Source: a virus. From it: a stretch of DNA of 26,370 nt. The notes beneath the pieces are model-generated. The model searched no databases. It was given only the letters and a program-made list of their open reading frames with translations, and was not told the origin of the DNA. Each line of letters starts with the position of its first letter. Within the stretch, counting starts at the first letter, position 1. Shown here piece after piece: positions 14,100 to 21,300 of the stretch. The stretch covers positions 1 to 26,370 of IMG/VR virus record IMGVR_UViG_3300001683_000102. One strand, 5' to 3'. Both the position numbers and the translations under genes were made by a program.

Positions 14100-14128
14100 T
14101 TGACATATACCAAATACTTAAGTATAAT
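14100..14128 (+). promoter_or_regulatory. Perfect sigma70-type promoter after the inverted-repeat element
   Basis: TTGACA at 14100-14105 and TATAAT at 14123-14128 with a 17-base spacer. The spacer contains ATATACCAAAT, close to the TAGATACCAAT core of the nearby repeats, so a shared binding protein is possible. The first gene downstream is at 14175. Confidence 0.85.
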
Positions 14129-14174
14129 ATATTTTGTGGTCAGGAATTAATTTAAAATTTTATAGGTTAAATTT

Positions 14175-14405
14175 ATGTACATTGTATCATCCCATTGGGA
14201 TAATGAGAATCGAATTGAGTCGTTTGATTCATTGAGTATTGCAAATAAAGTTGTTGGGAAGTATAGATCTAATGAGGTTTGTACCTATGCTGTAACATTT
14301 CTTGCAGTTGAATTAGATATACCGTTGGCAAAAAGTAATTGTGCATATTGTAATTCTAGTAAAAATATTGCTAAATGGAATAATGAAGACCAATGGCCAA
14401 ATTGA
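14175..14405 (+). CDS. Hypothetical protein, 76 residues
   Basis: Not recognised. It has a beta-like start (MYIVSSHWDNENR), a helix with SIANKVVGKYRSN, and a C-terminal CAYC motif that alone is not enough for a zinc ribbon. The ribosome binding site is weak (TAGG about 10 bases upstream). The position 40-odd bases after a perfect host-type promoter suggests an early small protein, a class that in T4-like phages often modifies host functions; that role is inference only. Confidence 0.65.
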   Translation: MYIVSSHWDNENRIESFDSLSIANKVVGKYRSNEVCTYAVTFLAVELDIPLAKSNCAYCNSSKNIAKWNNEDQWPN

Positions 14406-14445
14406 AAAAAGGTTGACAATCATATATAAAAAGGTTGACAATCAT
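14406..14445 (+). repeat. 22-bp spaced duplicate of AAAAAGGTTGACAATCAT
   Basis: Two exact 18-base copies at 14406-14423 and 14428-14445, offset 22 bases or about two helical turns. Both contain TTGACA, but only the second has a -10 box at the right distance. The first may be a relic of a promoter duplication or a binding site. Confidence 0.85.
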
Positions 14446-14463
14446 GTGTAATTTTGTTATACT
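14435..14463 (+). promoter_or_regulatory. Sigma70-type promoter for the 58-residue gene
   Basis: TTGACA at 14435-14440 and TATACT at 14458-14463 with a 17-base spacer, 28 bases before the ATG at 14491. Confidence 0.8.
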
Positions 14464-14490
14464 AACAGTGAATTAAAGATAAAGAGAGAA

Positions 14491-14667
14491 ATGAAGATGA
14501 ATGAATTTTTAGATATTGGTGATTGGGTTGATAATTTTGAAGTTGAAGTTGAACCGATCAATGAACTATATGCTGTTGCAAAAACTAATTTCGAAACTAA
14601 AAGTGCTTTAGATGAAATGGGCCCTGCAAAGTATAAAGGGGTTGATGTTCACGATGATGATGGTTAA
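14491..14667 (+). CDS. Hypothetical acidic small protein, 58 residues
   Basis: A 58-residue, strongly acidic protein starting MKMNEFLDIGDWVDNFEVE and ending VDVHDDDG. No family is recognised. It has no Cys and no membrane segment. The start has a purine-rich AGAGAGA just upstream; the second Met at 14497 is an alternative. It is the first gene after an early-type promoter and is followed by a possible terminator. Small acidic early phage proteins are often DNA mimics or inhibitors, but nothing here proves that. Confidence 0.65.
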   Translation: MKMNEFLDIGDWVDNFEVEVEPINELYAVAKTNFETKSALDEMGPAKYKGVDVHDDDG

Positions 14668-14712
14668 TTAATTAGAGGTTATATTTGAGTTCCGTATGAT
14701 GCAAGAAAATGG

Positions 14713-14757
14713 AGTTCCTCCTAGTATATAGGAATTTGGCTTTTTGATTTTTTTGTC
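14713..14757 (+). terminator. Possible intrinsic terminator
   Basis: AGTTCCT (14713-14719) can pair with AGGAATT (14730-14736), followed by a T-rich stretch (TTTTTGATTTTTTT) a few bases later. It is imperfect because the T run does not abut the stem. Confidence 0.4.
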
Positions 14758-14804
14758 ATTTTAGGCTTCATTTGAAGCTTCATTACTAGGAAGGACGTTA
14801 TATT

Positions 14805-14996
14805 ATGAGAAATGTATTGAGAGCAGTAATTAATATTATTAGTAGTATTTTTTGTGTGATTTCGATGATAATGATATTCGGTTCTGTATCTACAGAATCT
14901 TTGAGTGTTATGGAAATGGTAGGGGTGTTTTCTATTGGAATGGTATTTCTATGGTTAACAATTGAACTTCAACTTTTTATTAATGATAGATTATAG
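14805..14996 (+). CDS. Small membrane protein, two predicted helices
   Basis: A 63-residue hydrophobic protein with membrane helices at about residues 7-26 and 36-57 and a short charged turn between. AGGAAGGA lies about 9 bases before the ATG, a strong ribosome binding site. The next gene starts 10 bases after the stop, so the two are probably co-transcribed. I cannot tell whether it is holin-like, a superinfection exclusion protein or something else; two-helix holins have this size, but the T4 holin is different. Confidence 0.7.
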   Translation: MRNVLRAVINIISSIFCVISMIMIFGSVSTESLSVMEMVGVFSIGMVFLWLTIELQLFINDRL

Positions 14997-15006
14997 GGTG
15001 GGAATT

Positions 15007-16050
15007 ATGTCTAAAGCAAAAGCTAAGATACGTGCAAAATGGGCAAATGAAGTTGTAGAGCCTACATTACCAGAGAAATATACCAAAGGTGAAATGACTG
15101 CAGCATTAAATTGGTATAACACAATGGCTGATCAAAAAAGTATAATTCGTTATATCAACACATATTTGAAAAAAAGGAAGATAGAAAAGGTCATTCCGAA
15201 ATCTGTAAGCACACAAACTGCAGGTGCAATCATGAGAATGATTGATAGAGGTATCATTTCCGATATGAAAACTGAAAAATATATCTCAGACTTTATAGAT
15301 CGATTGGAAGATCCATCACCGACTACTAAGACTGTCAGTAAACCAGAATTGACAATTCAACAAAGGACTGCAATTAGAAGTAATGCATATATTACAGGAC
15401 TAGATAATGCATTTGAGGATTTTCTAGAATCTGGTTTACTAATGAAGTTCAATACACAGAAATATTTATCTGATAATTCTATCAAATCATCATATTCAAC
15501 TGGGTTGATTGAATGGATGGTATCTGTAAGGGAAGAGTTTAAATTATCAATGACTGATAAGGAAATGAAAGAAGGGTATGATAACTTCTCGACACCACAA
15601 AAGAAAAAGGTTATTAAATTCTTTGATGATATGATTTCAGAAACTCAGGTGTATATGAATGCAATTGCACCAAAAAGAGTTAAGAAGTCTAAATCACCAG
15701 AAAAGATTGTTGGAAAGGTTAAGTATCTTCAATCATTTTCGGAACTTAAGCTTAAATCACAATCACCTGAAAAATTAATTGATGCGAAAGAAGTATGGTT
15801 ATATAATCCTCATACTAAAATGTTAAGTTATTATTCGAGTGCTGGTGGAATGACTGTCAAGGGTACAACACTTCAGGGATATGACACTTCGGCTCAACGT
15901 AGAATAAAAAAACCAATTGATAAGATTGGTGTATTTATGAAATCTCGTAAAGGTCAAATGATTAAGAAGTTTGGTGTTATCGATAAGACAATTATATCCA
16001 CGGGTTCTGGTAGGTTAAATGACAAAACATTGATTCTTAAAGTGTATTAA
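15007..16050 (+). CDS. Conserved unknown protein of T4-like marine phages
   Basis: A 347-residue basic protein. I chose the start at 15007 because AGGGTGGG lies 7 bases upstream; a longer frame from 14962 would overlap the previous gene. The N-terminal two thirds are helical, and a Lys-rich linker follows at about 230-250. The C-terminal domain reads VKYLQSFSELKLKSQSPEKL, VWLYNPHTKMLSYY, GGMTVKGTTLQGYD and LKVY at the end. From memory this domain pattern is widespread in T4-like cyanophages and relatives without assigned function. No catalytic motif is seen. A strong terminator follows. Confidence 0.78.
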   Translation: MSKAKAKIRAKWANEVVEPTLPEKYTKGEMTAALNWYNTMADQKSIIRYINTYLKKRKIEKVIPKSVSTQTAGAIMRMIDRGIISDMKTEKYISDFIDRLEDPSPTTKTVSKPELTIQQRTAIRSNAYITGLDNAFEDFLESGLLMKFNTQKYLSDNSIKSSYSTGLIEWMVSVREEFKLSMTDKEMKEGYDNFSTPQKKKVIKFFDDMISETQVYMNAIAPKRVKKSKSPEKIVGKVKYLQSFSELKLKSQSPEKLIDAKEVWLYNPHTKMLSYYSSAGGMTVKGTTLQGYDTSAQRRIKKPIDKIGVFMKSRKGQMIKKFGVIDKTIISTGSGRLNDKTLILKVY

Positions 16051-16114
16051 CCCCTATCGGTAATATTTTTCATATAAATCATCTAATACATGTTAATAAT
16101 CCCTTTCGGGAATA

Positions 16115-16140
16115 ATGCCTGACTTCGGTTGGGCATTTTT
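16115..16140 (+). terminator. Strong intrinsic terminator with UUCG tetraloop
   Basis: ATGCCTGAC pairs over nine positions (two G-U pairs) with GTTGGGCAT around a C(UUCG)G tetraloop, followed by TTTTT. A smaller TCCC/GGGA hairpin lies just before it. It ends the accessory unit and isolates the gp5 late unit. Confidence 0.92.
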
Positions 16141-16150
16141 GTGTGTGCAG

Positions 16151-16158
16151 TATAAATA
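16151..16158 (+). promoter_or_regulatory. T4-type late promoter for the gp5 unit
   Basis: Exact TATAAATA directly after the terminator and 28 bases before the gp5 ATG. Confidence 0.88.
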
Positions 16159-16186
16159 CATGAAATTCTGAAGGTATTGATATTAT

Positions 16187-17443
16187 ATGGAAAATTATAC
16201 AGGTAAAGACTTAATATGGTTTGTTGGGGTGGTTGAAGACCGACAAGATCCAGAAAGATTGGGGAGGGTTCGTGTTAGATGTTTAGGACATCATACGGAA
16301 GATAAGACCAAGATACCTACACCAGATCTTGCATGGTCAACGGTGATGGCGCCCACAACTTCACCATCAATGGATGGTATGGGTCATACCCCATCTTTTT
16401 TAGTAGAGGGTTCTTGGGTAACAGGTTTTTTTCTGGATGCATATAGACAAGAATCTGTAATTGTTGGATCACTGCCTGGCTTCAATTCGGAACTTGACCG
16501 TGATGAATGGACATTAGAAAATCGTGGATTTAGAGATCCTAATGGTGCATACCCTAGACAATCAGATTCCGATGTTTCTAGACTTGCAAGAGGTCAACAT
16601 GCAGAATCACATGATTCACTTATCACACGAAGAAAAAATCGAATAACCGATATACCCAAAGCAACCAAACCATATATTAAAACGGTTGAATCTGTCGCGG
16701 TTGATCCAAGACAGACATGGGAAGAACCACATCCAAAAAGTAACACTTATTCCCAGTATCCATATAATCATGTAACTGAGTCTGAGTCTGGTCATGTTTT
16801 TGAGGTTGACGATTCACCTGGCGGTGAAAGGATAATGAATTATCATAGAACTGGAACATTTGATGAAATTCATCCAGATGGTTCTAAGATGACCAAAATT
16901 GTAGGCACAGATTATGAAATAGTATTGAGAGATAGGAATGTTTCTATTGAAGGATCATGCAATCTGACTATCGGTGGTGCATGTAGAACTTTAATTAAGG
17001 GGGATTATATTCTTGAGGTTGAGGGTAATTATACAGAAAAGATTCACAAAAACCATTTCTATAAGATAGGTGTTGGTAAATCAGGTGGTAATGAAGCATT
17101 TGAAGTACGTGGGAATAGAACAGGAAATATTAATAAAAATGATAATCTACGTGTAATGCTAGATCAGGTATCACATATTAATGCAAATTATATAAAACAA
17201 GTGAATGGAACATATGATTTGTCGGTTGTTAAAGATATGACCTTAACTGTTATGAAGTCTTATAATTTATCTGCATTTAATAATATATCATTAGCTGCAC
17301 TATCTAGTAATTTCAATGCAACTGCCGGTGGTGCAATGACATTGAGTTCAACTGGTAGGTTACATATACAGACTCCGAGTCAGATCCGAACTGAATCTGG
17401 TACGGAGATTAAAGAAACAGCACCAGTAATTAACATGAACTAA
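16187..17443 (+). CDS. 5: Central spike protein gp5, without lysozyme domain
   Basis: A 418-residue spike protein. The N-terminal OB-fold (about 1-105) has WFVGVVEDRQDPERLGRVRV and the strand with WVTGFFLDAYRQESVIVGSL, typical of gp5 and VgrG. A linker region leads to a C-terminal triple-stranded beta-helix (about 230-418) with DGSKMTKIVGTDYEIVLRDR, repeated short polar strands and an end rich in TPSQIRTESG. T4 gp5 (575 residues) has a lysozyme domain between these two; here no lysozyme motif is visible and the length is short by about that amount. It should form the puncturing needle with the gp27-like hub below and PAAR at the tip. Confidence 0.93.
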   Translation: MENYTGKDLIWFVGVVEDRQDPERLGRVRVRCLGHHTEDKTKIPTPDLAWSTVMAPTTSPSMDGMGHTPSFLVEGSWVTGFFLDAYRQESVIVGSLPGFNSELDRDEWTLENRGFRDPNGAYPRQSDSDVSRLARGQHAESHDSLITRRKNRITDIPKATKPYIKTVESVAVDPRQTWEEPHPKSNTYSQYPYNHVTESESGHVFEVDDSPGGERIMNYHRTGTFDEIHPDGSKMTKIVGTDYEIVLRDRNVSIEGSCNLTIGGACRTLIKGDYILEVEGNYTEKIHKNHFYKIGVGKSGGNEAFEVRGNRTGNINKNDNLRVMLDQVSHINANYIKQVNGTYDLSVVKDMTLTVMKSYNLSAFNNISLAALSSNFNATAGGAMTLSSTGRLHIQTPSQIRTESGTEIKETAPVINMN

Positions 17444-17444
17444 T

Positions 17445-18644
17445 ATGGCAATACTACCGAATATAACTTTACCTGATGCATCTATACCAGATATAGATCT
17501 AGATAAAATCAATATACCATTACCTACTGTTGATATACAGAGTGCAATTGATAATTTTCCTGGCCTCGATTTATCTACATCTTCTGCATTAGACACATTC
17601 AAGGTATGTGGACTTGATGTTAATAAGACTGCAGTCAAGGGTGTATTACTTGCAGCAGCTGCATATGCACTTTCCAATTCGAATGCACTTGCATCTTTGA
17701 AATCCCAAGCAGGAGTTATGGTTCAGAGTGCCATGGAACAGGCACTAAGGGAATTCGTTCAACCAGTGTATGATGTACGTGATTCGGATGGTGAACCAAT
17801 ATTACAACAAGTAATTGCACTTGCAGTAATGGCGGAACAGTTTCAGAAGAATCCGGAAGATGTTATCAATCAACAATTAATACAAGTTTATAATGAGAAT
17901 CTTGCAGATTTCCAGACTGTCTATGGTGATGCACTTAATAAAGCTGGGGTTTCTGTTAATAATCTAATTGATGGTATCCTAGATAATATCGATCCATGTG
18001 CATTGGTACCTAACATATTAATGAAGCCTGATGGAACAGTTTCTGAAAATCCGAAGGAACCCTTATTTGCAAAAGATCAGTCTGAACCAGAAGATCCATC
18101 AGAAGAAACTGCAATAATGAAAGCATTAAAATCACAGACATTCAATGATTTAAATTTCACAAGGGTAGTTGCAGCTGGTGCAAGAACGTTAACTGAGGAA
18201 TCATTGGAAGTGGTTAAAACACTTGGCCCAGATGCAAAAACTACACAGTCAATTAAACAAACAATTGTTGAATATTGGGATAATATTAAATCGATAGAGG
18301 ATATTGATAGATCAATTCTTAAGAGTAGGCCGATGACTTCACCGACTATAGAAAAGATTAAAATGGAGAACGTTCGTCAGGGAACTGAGATTCCACTTCC
18401 ACCACCATTATCACAATCGGTATTGCCAGAGGTTTCATCAGAAGATAAGATTGCATTTGCAGCCTCACAAGAAACCGAGAATAAAATGGTATTGTACAAT
18501 GAGGAAAATCAAAGTAACTTTAAAAAATATGTGGTTAATAATCCACATATAGATAATATGACAACCGGTGATCAGTATGCACAATGGGAAAATGATTTAA
18601 ATGCAGATCCTATGTATGTTGCATGGGTTGATTGGAGAGTATAA
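17445..18644 (+). CDS. Putative virion protein between gp5 and PAAR, unknown
   Basis: A 399-residue acidic protein, not recognised. The N-terminal region is Pro/Ile/Asp-rich with repeated short strands (LPDASIPDIDLDKINIPLP). It is followed by a helix-rich part with an Ala-rich segment (VKGVLLAAAAYALS, about residues 65-80) and a long Pro/Glu-rich tail. It starts one base after the gp5 stop and its own stop overlaps the PAAR ATG, so the three are translationally coupled. That placement suggests a hub or spike accessory, or a protein guiding PAAR or gp5 loading. The function is inference. Confidence 0.72.
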   Translation: MAILPNITLPDASIPDIDLDKINIPLPTVDIQSAIDNFPGLDLSTSSALDTFKVCGLDVNKTAVKGVLLAAAAYALSNSNALASLKSQAGVMVQSAMEQALREFVQPVYDVRDSDGEPILQQVIALAVMAEQFQKNPEDVINQQLIQVYNENLADFQTVYGDALNKAGVSVNNLIDGILDNIDPCALVPNILMKPDGTVSENPKEPLFAKDQSEPEDPSEETAIMKALKSQTFNDLNFTRVVAAGARTLTEESLEVVKTLGPDAKTTQSIKQTIVEYWDNIKSIEDIDRSILKSRPMTSPTIEKIKMENVRQGTEIPLPPPLSQSVLPEVSSEDKIAFAASQETENKMVLYNEENQSNFKKYVVNNPHIDNMTTGDQYAQWENDLNADPMYVAWVDWRV

Positions 18645-18943
18645 TGCCAGCCGTTGCAAGAATTGCAGATCCTACAACTACAGGTCACGGGTGTGATGTA
18701 ATAACTACGGTTATATCTGGGTCAACAACTGTATTTGCAAATTATATTGGTGTAGAACATAAAGGGGATCCAACACAAATTCATACACTACCTTGTGGGA
18801 ATTCGTGTTGTCCACATCAAGCAAAGATTAATGTTGGGTCTGGTACAGTTTTTGCAGATGGTATTGCAATTGCAAGAGTTGGGGATTCAACTGACTCTGG
18901 TGCCATTATAGCAGGATCCTCCAATGTAAATGCTGGTGGATGA
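18644..18943 (+). CDS. 5.4: PAAR-domain spike tip protein (gp5.4-like)
   Basis: A 99-residue PAAR protein that caps the gp5 needle with a sharp metal-bound cone. Motifs are the N-terminal MPAVARIADPTTTGHGCD, the middle HTLPCGNSCCPHQAKIN and the C-terminal repeat-like VGSGTVFADGIAIARVGDST. His and Cys residues here (H19, C21, then H and C in the middle) are candidate metal ligands. I chose the ATG at 18644, which overlaps the previous stop as TAATG and has GGAGAG 5 bases upstream; an earlier TTG at 18632 is less likely. Confidence 0.9.
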   Translation: MPAVARIADPTTTGHGCDVITTVISGSTTVFANYIGVEHKGDPTQIHTLPCGNSCCPHQAKINVGSGTVFADGIAIARVGDSTDSGAIIAGSSNVNAGG

Positions 18944-18944
18944 G

Positions 18945-18952
18945 TATAAATA
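18945..18952 (+). promoter_or_regulatory. T4-type late promoter for gp25-gp6-gp7
   Basis: Exact TATAAATA two bases after the PAAR stop and 31 bases before the gp25 ATG. Confidence 0.85.
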
Positions 18953-18983
18953 TAGTTAATAAAACCAGAACCAGAGAATTCTA

Positions 18984-19415
18984 ATGGCTACTACATTTCA
19001 TGATGCAGAGGATACTAATTTATCCAGAAATACATCAAAAATTTGGAAAGATCTGAACATCGCATTCACCAAACATCCAGTTACTGATGATGTAACTAGG
19101 GTATTTGATGTTACTGCAATTAAGAGATCCGTGATGATGTTGATACAGACTAACTATGGGGAAAGACCATTTCAACCATGGCTAGGATCTAATATCAGAC
19201 GATTGATATTTGAGAATATGGATTTCATCCAATTGTCTGTATTGAGAACAGAGATAGAACAATTAATTGGCAATTTCGAACCTAGAGTGGTATTGACTGA
19301 CCTTGATATAGTACCTGATGATGCAAATTCATTAATGGTAACTATCCATTTTACTATAATCAATGCACCAAATGAACATCATACAATAGAAACCATCCTA
19401 GAAAGGATTAAATAG
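18984..19415 (+). CDS. 25: Baseplate wedge protein gp25
   Basis: A 143-residue orthologue of T4 gp25 (132 residues), the wedge core subunit that also contacts the first sheath ring. It has AIKRSVMMLIQTNYGERPFQ, then PWLGSNIRRLIFENMD, and the signature EPR at residues 99-101 followed by beta strands. It precedes gp6 by two bases, as expected because gp25 and gp6 form the wedge core with gp7 and gp53. Confidence 0.97.
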   Translation: MATTFHDAEDTNLSRNTSKIWKDLNIAFTKHPVTDDVTRVFDVTAIKRSVMMLIQTNYGERPFQPWLGSNIRRLIFENMDFIQLSVLRTEIEQLIGNFEPRVVLTDLDIVPDDANSLMVTIHFTIINAPNEHHTIETILERIK

Positions 19416-19417
19416 AT

Positions 19418-21298
19418 ATGGCAACGACTAATAAATTAAACATAACTGAACAGGATTTTTTCGAAATAAGAAACAATCTAAAAACGTTCTTATCACAACA
19501 AGATCTTTTAACTGATTATGATTTTGATGGTTCTACCATTTCAGTTCTTTTGGATGTCCTTGCATATAACACACATTATACTGCAATGACTGCAAATATG
19601 GCAGTCAATGAAATGTTTTTGGATTCTGCAGTTTTAAGAAAAAATATTGTTGCACATGCAAAAGCATTAGGATATACTCCACAATCCTCTAAATCATCTG
19701 TTGCAACCGTTACATTTACTGCAACATTTACATCATCATACCCATCAGTTACATTACCCGCGGGTACAGTTTTCGAATCATCTGGTGGAAACGAAACATA
19801 TAAATTTGTATTATTGGAATCTTATTCTGCTAATCCAACTCTCAATAGTACCGGTCATCATGTGGCAGTATTTGAGAATATTAAACTGTATGAGGGTAAA
19901 TTAATAACTAATGTATTCAATATTGTAAATGGTGTGCAGAAATACACTATTCCGAATACAGGGATAGATACTTCAACTATATCTATTTCCAGACTTGATG
20001 GATCTAATAATATTCCTATCATATATGCAAGTGATATTGCAGTTGCCGGTAAAGAATCTGGACAAGATCTATTCTTTCTTGATGAGGGGTCGAAAGGTCT
20101 TTATACTGTAACTCTCGGTGATGATATTATTGCAAAAAAACTAATAGATGGTACACAAGTTTCTGTTAAATATCTAAAAGTATCTGGTGACTCTGCAGAT
20201 GGTATACAGAGATTTGTTTATGGTGGAGGTATTCAAGATAATAATGGAAATATCATCTCTCCTGATTCTATTTCTACTGCAACGGTATCACCTAGTATTG
20301 GTGGTGGTGGTGCGGAAAGTATGGAATCTATCAAACGAAATGCACCATTTACTTATACTGCACAAAATAGAGCAGTAACTGCAGCAGATTATTCAACTAT
20401 TATTCGTAGAATATTCCCTAATCATGACTCTATATCAGTCTGGGGTGGTGAAGATAATATTCCACCAATTTATGGTAAAGTCTTTATTTCAATCAATCCA
20501 AGTACAGGTGATAAATTGACAAATGCGACCAAACAGCATATTGTCGATCAATTGTCTGAATATAAAGTTGCAAGTATTATCCCAGAAGTTATCGATCCAG
20601 AATTTCTTTATATTAAATTGAATTGTGTATTTTCTCATGCAGCTGGTAGATCAAGTATGTCAAAATCTGAGGTAGTTGATATTATCACACAAACAATCTC
20701 TGATTATAATGAAACACAACTTCAACAATTTGGTGGATCGTTTAAACATTCTAATTTGTCTACGTTAGTTGATGCATCTGATTCAGCAGTAATATCAAAC
20801 ACTATTCGATTGACCGTTGAAAAACGTGTTGATGTGAATTTCTCAGTTGATAATAAATATATATTCAATTTTGGTGCAAAAATATTACATCCACATGACG
20901 GTCATGTTGTTGGTACTGATGGTGTATGTTCATCGAATGCATTCTATATGATTGGTAACACAACTGATAAATTTGAATTTGTTGATGATGGTTATGGTAA
21001 TATGGTATTGTTTAGTTCTTCTCGAGGTGGTGGTTCACGTAAAGTGGAAGATCAAAATGCAGGAACAGTTGATTATGATACAGGTCTAGTGACAATCAAT
21101 TCAGTTAATATACATCAGTTGCATGGTGGATCAGATTATCTTAGTATGACAGTATCTGTAGATTCGAATGATGTTATGCCATCTCACGGACAAATAGTTT
21201 CTATATCAGATATAGTGGTAAGTGGTGTTGATGATCTAGGGGATTTATCGGGTTATTCTGCAAACGTGCAATATAAAGCAACTTCATCTAGGATATAA
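19418..21298 (+). CDS. 6: Baseplate wedge protein gp6
   Basis: A 626-residue orthologue of T4 gp6 (660 residues), which forms the inner wedge ring that dimerises between wedges. The N-terminal signature is FDGSTISVLLDVLAYNTHYT, then NMAVNEMFLDSAVLRKNIV and AHAKALGYTPQSSKS. The middle has APFTYTAQNRAVTAADYST and the strand-turn with FPNHDSISVWGGEDNIPPIY. The C-terminal part is beta-rich and phage specific. The gp7-like gene starts two bases after the stop. Confidence 0.96.
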   Translation: MATTNKLNITEQDFFEIRNNLKTFLSQQDLLTDYDFDGSTISVLLDVLAYNTHYTAMTANMAVNEMFLDSAVLRKNIVAHAKALGYTPQSSKSSVATVTFTATFTSSYPSVTLPAGTVFESSGGNETYKFVLLESYSANPTLNSTGHHVAVFENIKLYEGKLITNVFNIVNGVQKYTIPNTGIDTSTISISRLDGSNNIPIIYASDIAVAGKESGQDLFFLDEGSKGLYTVTLGDDIIAKKLIDGTQVSVKYLKVSGDSADGIQRFVYGGGIQDNNGNIISPDSISTATVSPSIGGGGAESMESIKRNAPFTYTAQNRAVTAADYSTIIRRIFPNHDSISVWGGEDNIPPIYGKVFISINPSTGDKLTNATKQHIVDQLSEYKVASIIPEVIDPEFLYIKLNCVFSHAAGRSSMSKSEVVDIITQTISDYNETQLQQFGGSFKHSNLSTLVDASDSAVISNTIRLTVEKRVDVNFSVDNKYIFNFGAKILHPHDGHVVGTDGVCSSNAFYMIGNTTDKFEFVDDGYGNMVLFSSSRGGGSRKVEDQNAGTVDYDTGLVTINSVNIHQLHGGSDYLSMTVSVDSNDVMPSHGQIVSISDIVVSGVDDLGDLSGYSANVQYKATSSRI

Positions 21299-21300
21299 GA

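Noticed and set aside
16071-16078. TATAAATC resembling a late box near 16073
   Set aside because: One mismatch at the conserved last A and upstream of a strong terminator, so it would produce nothing; the exact box at 16151 explains gp5.
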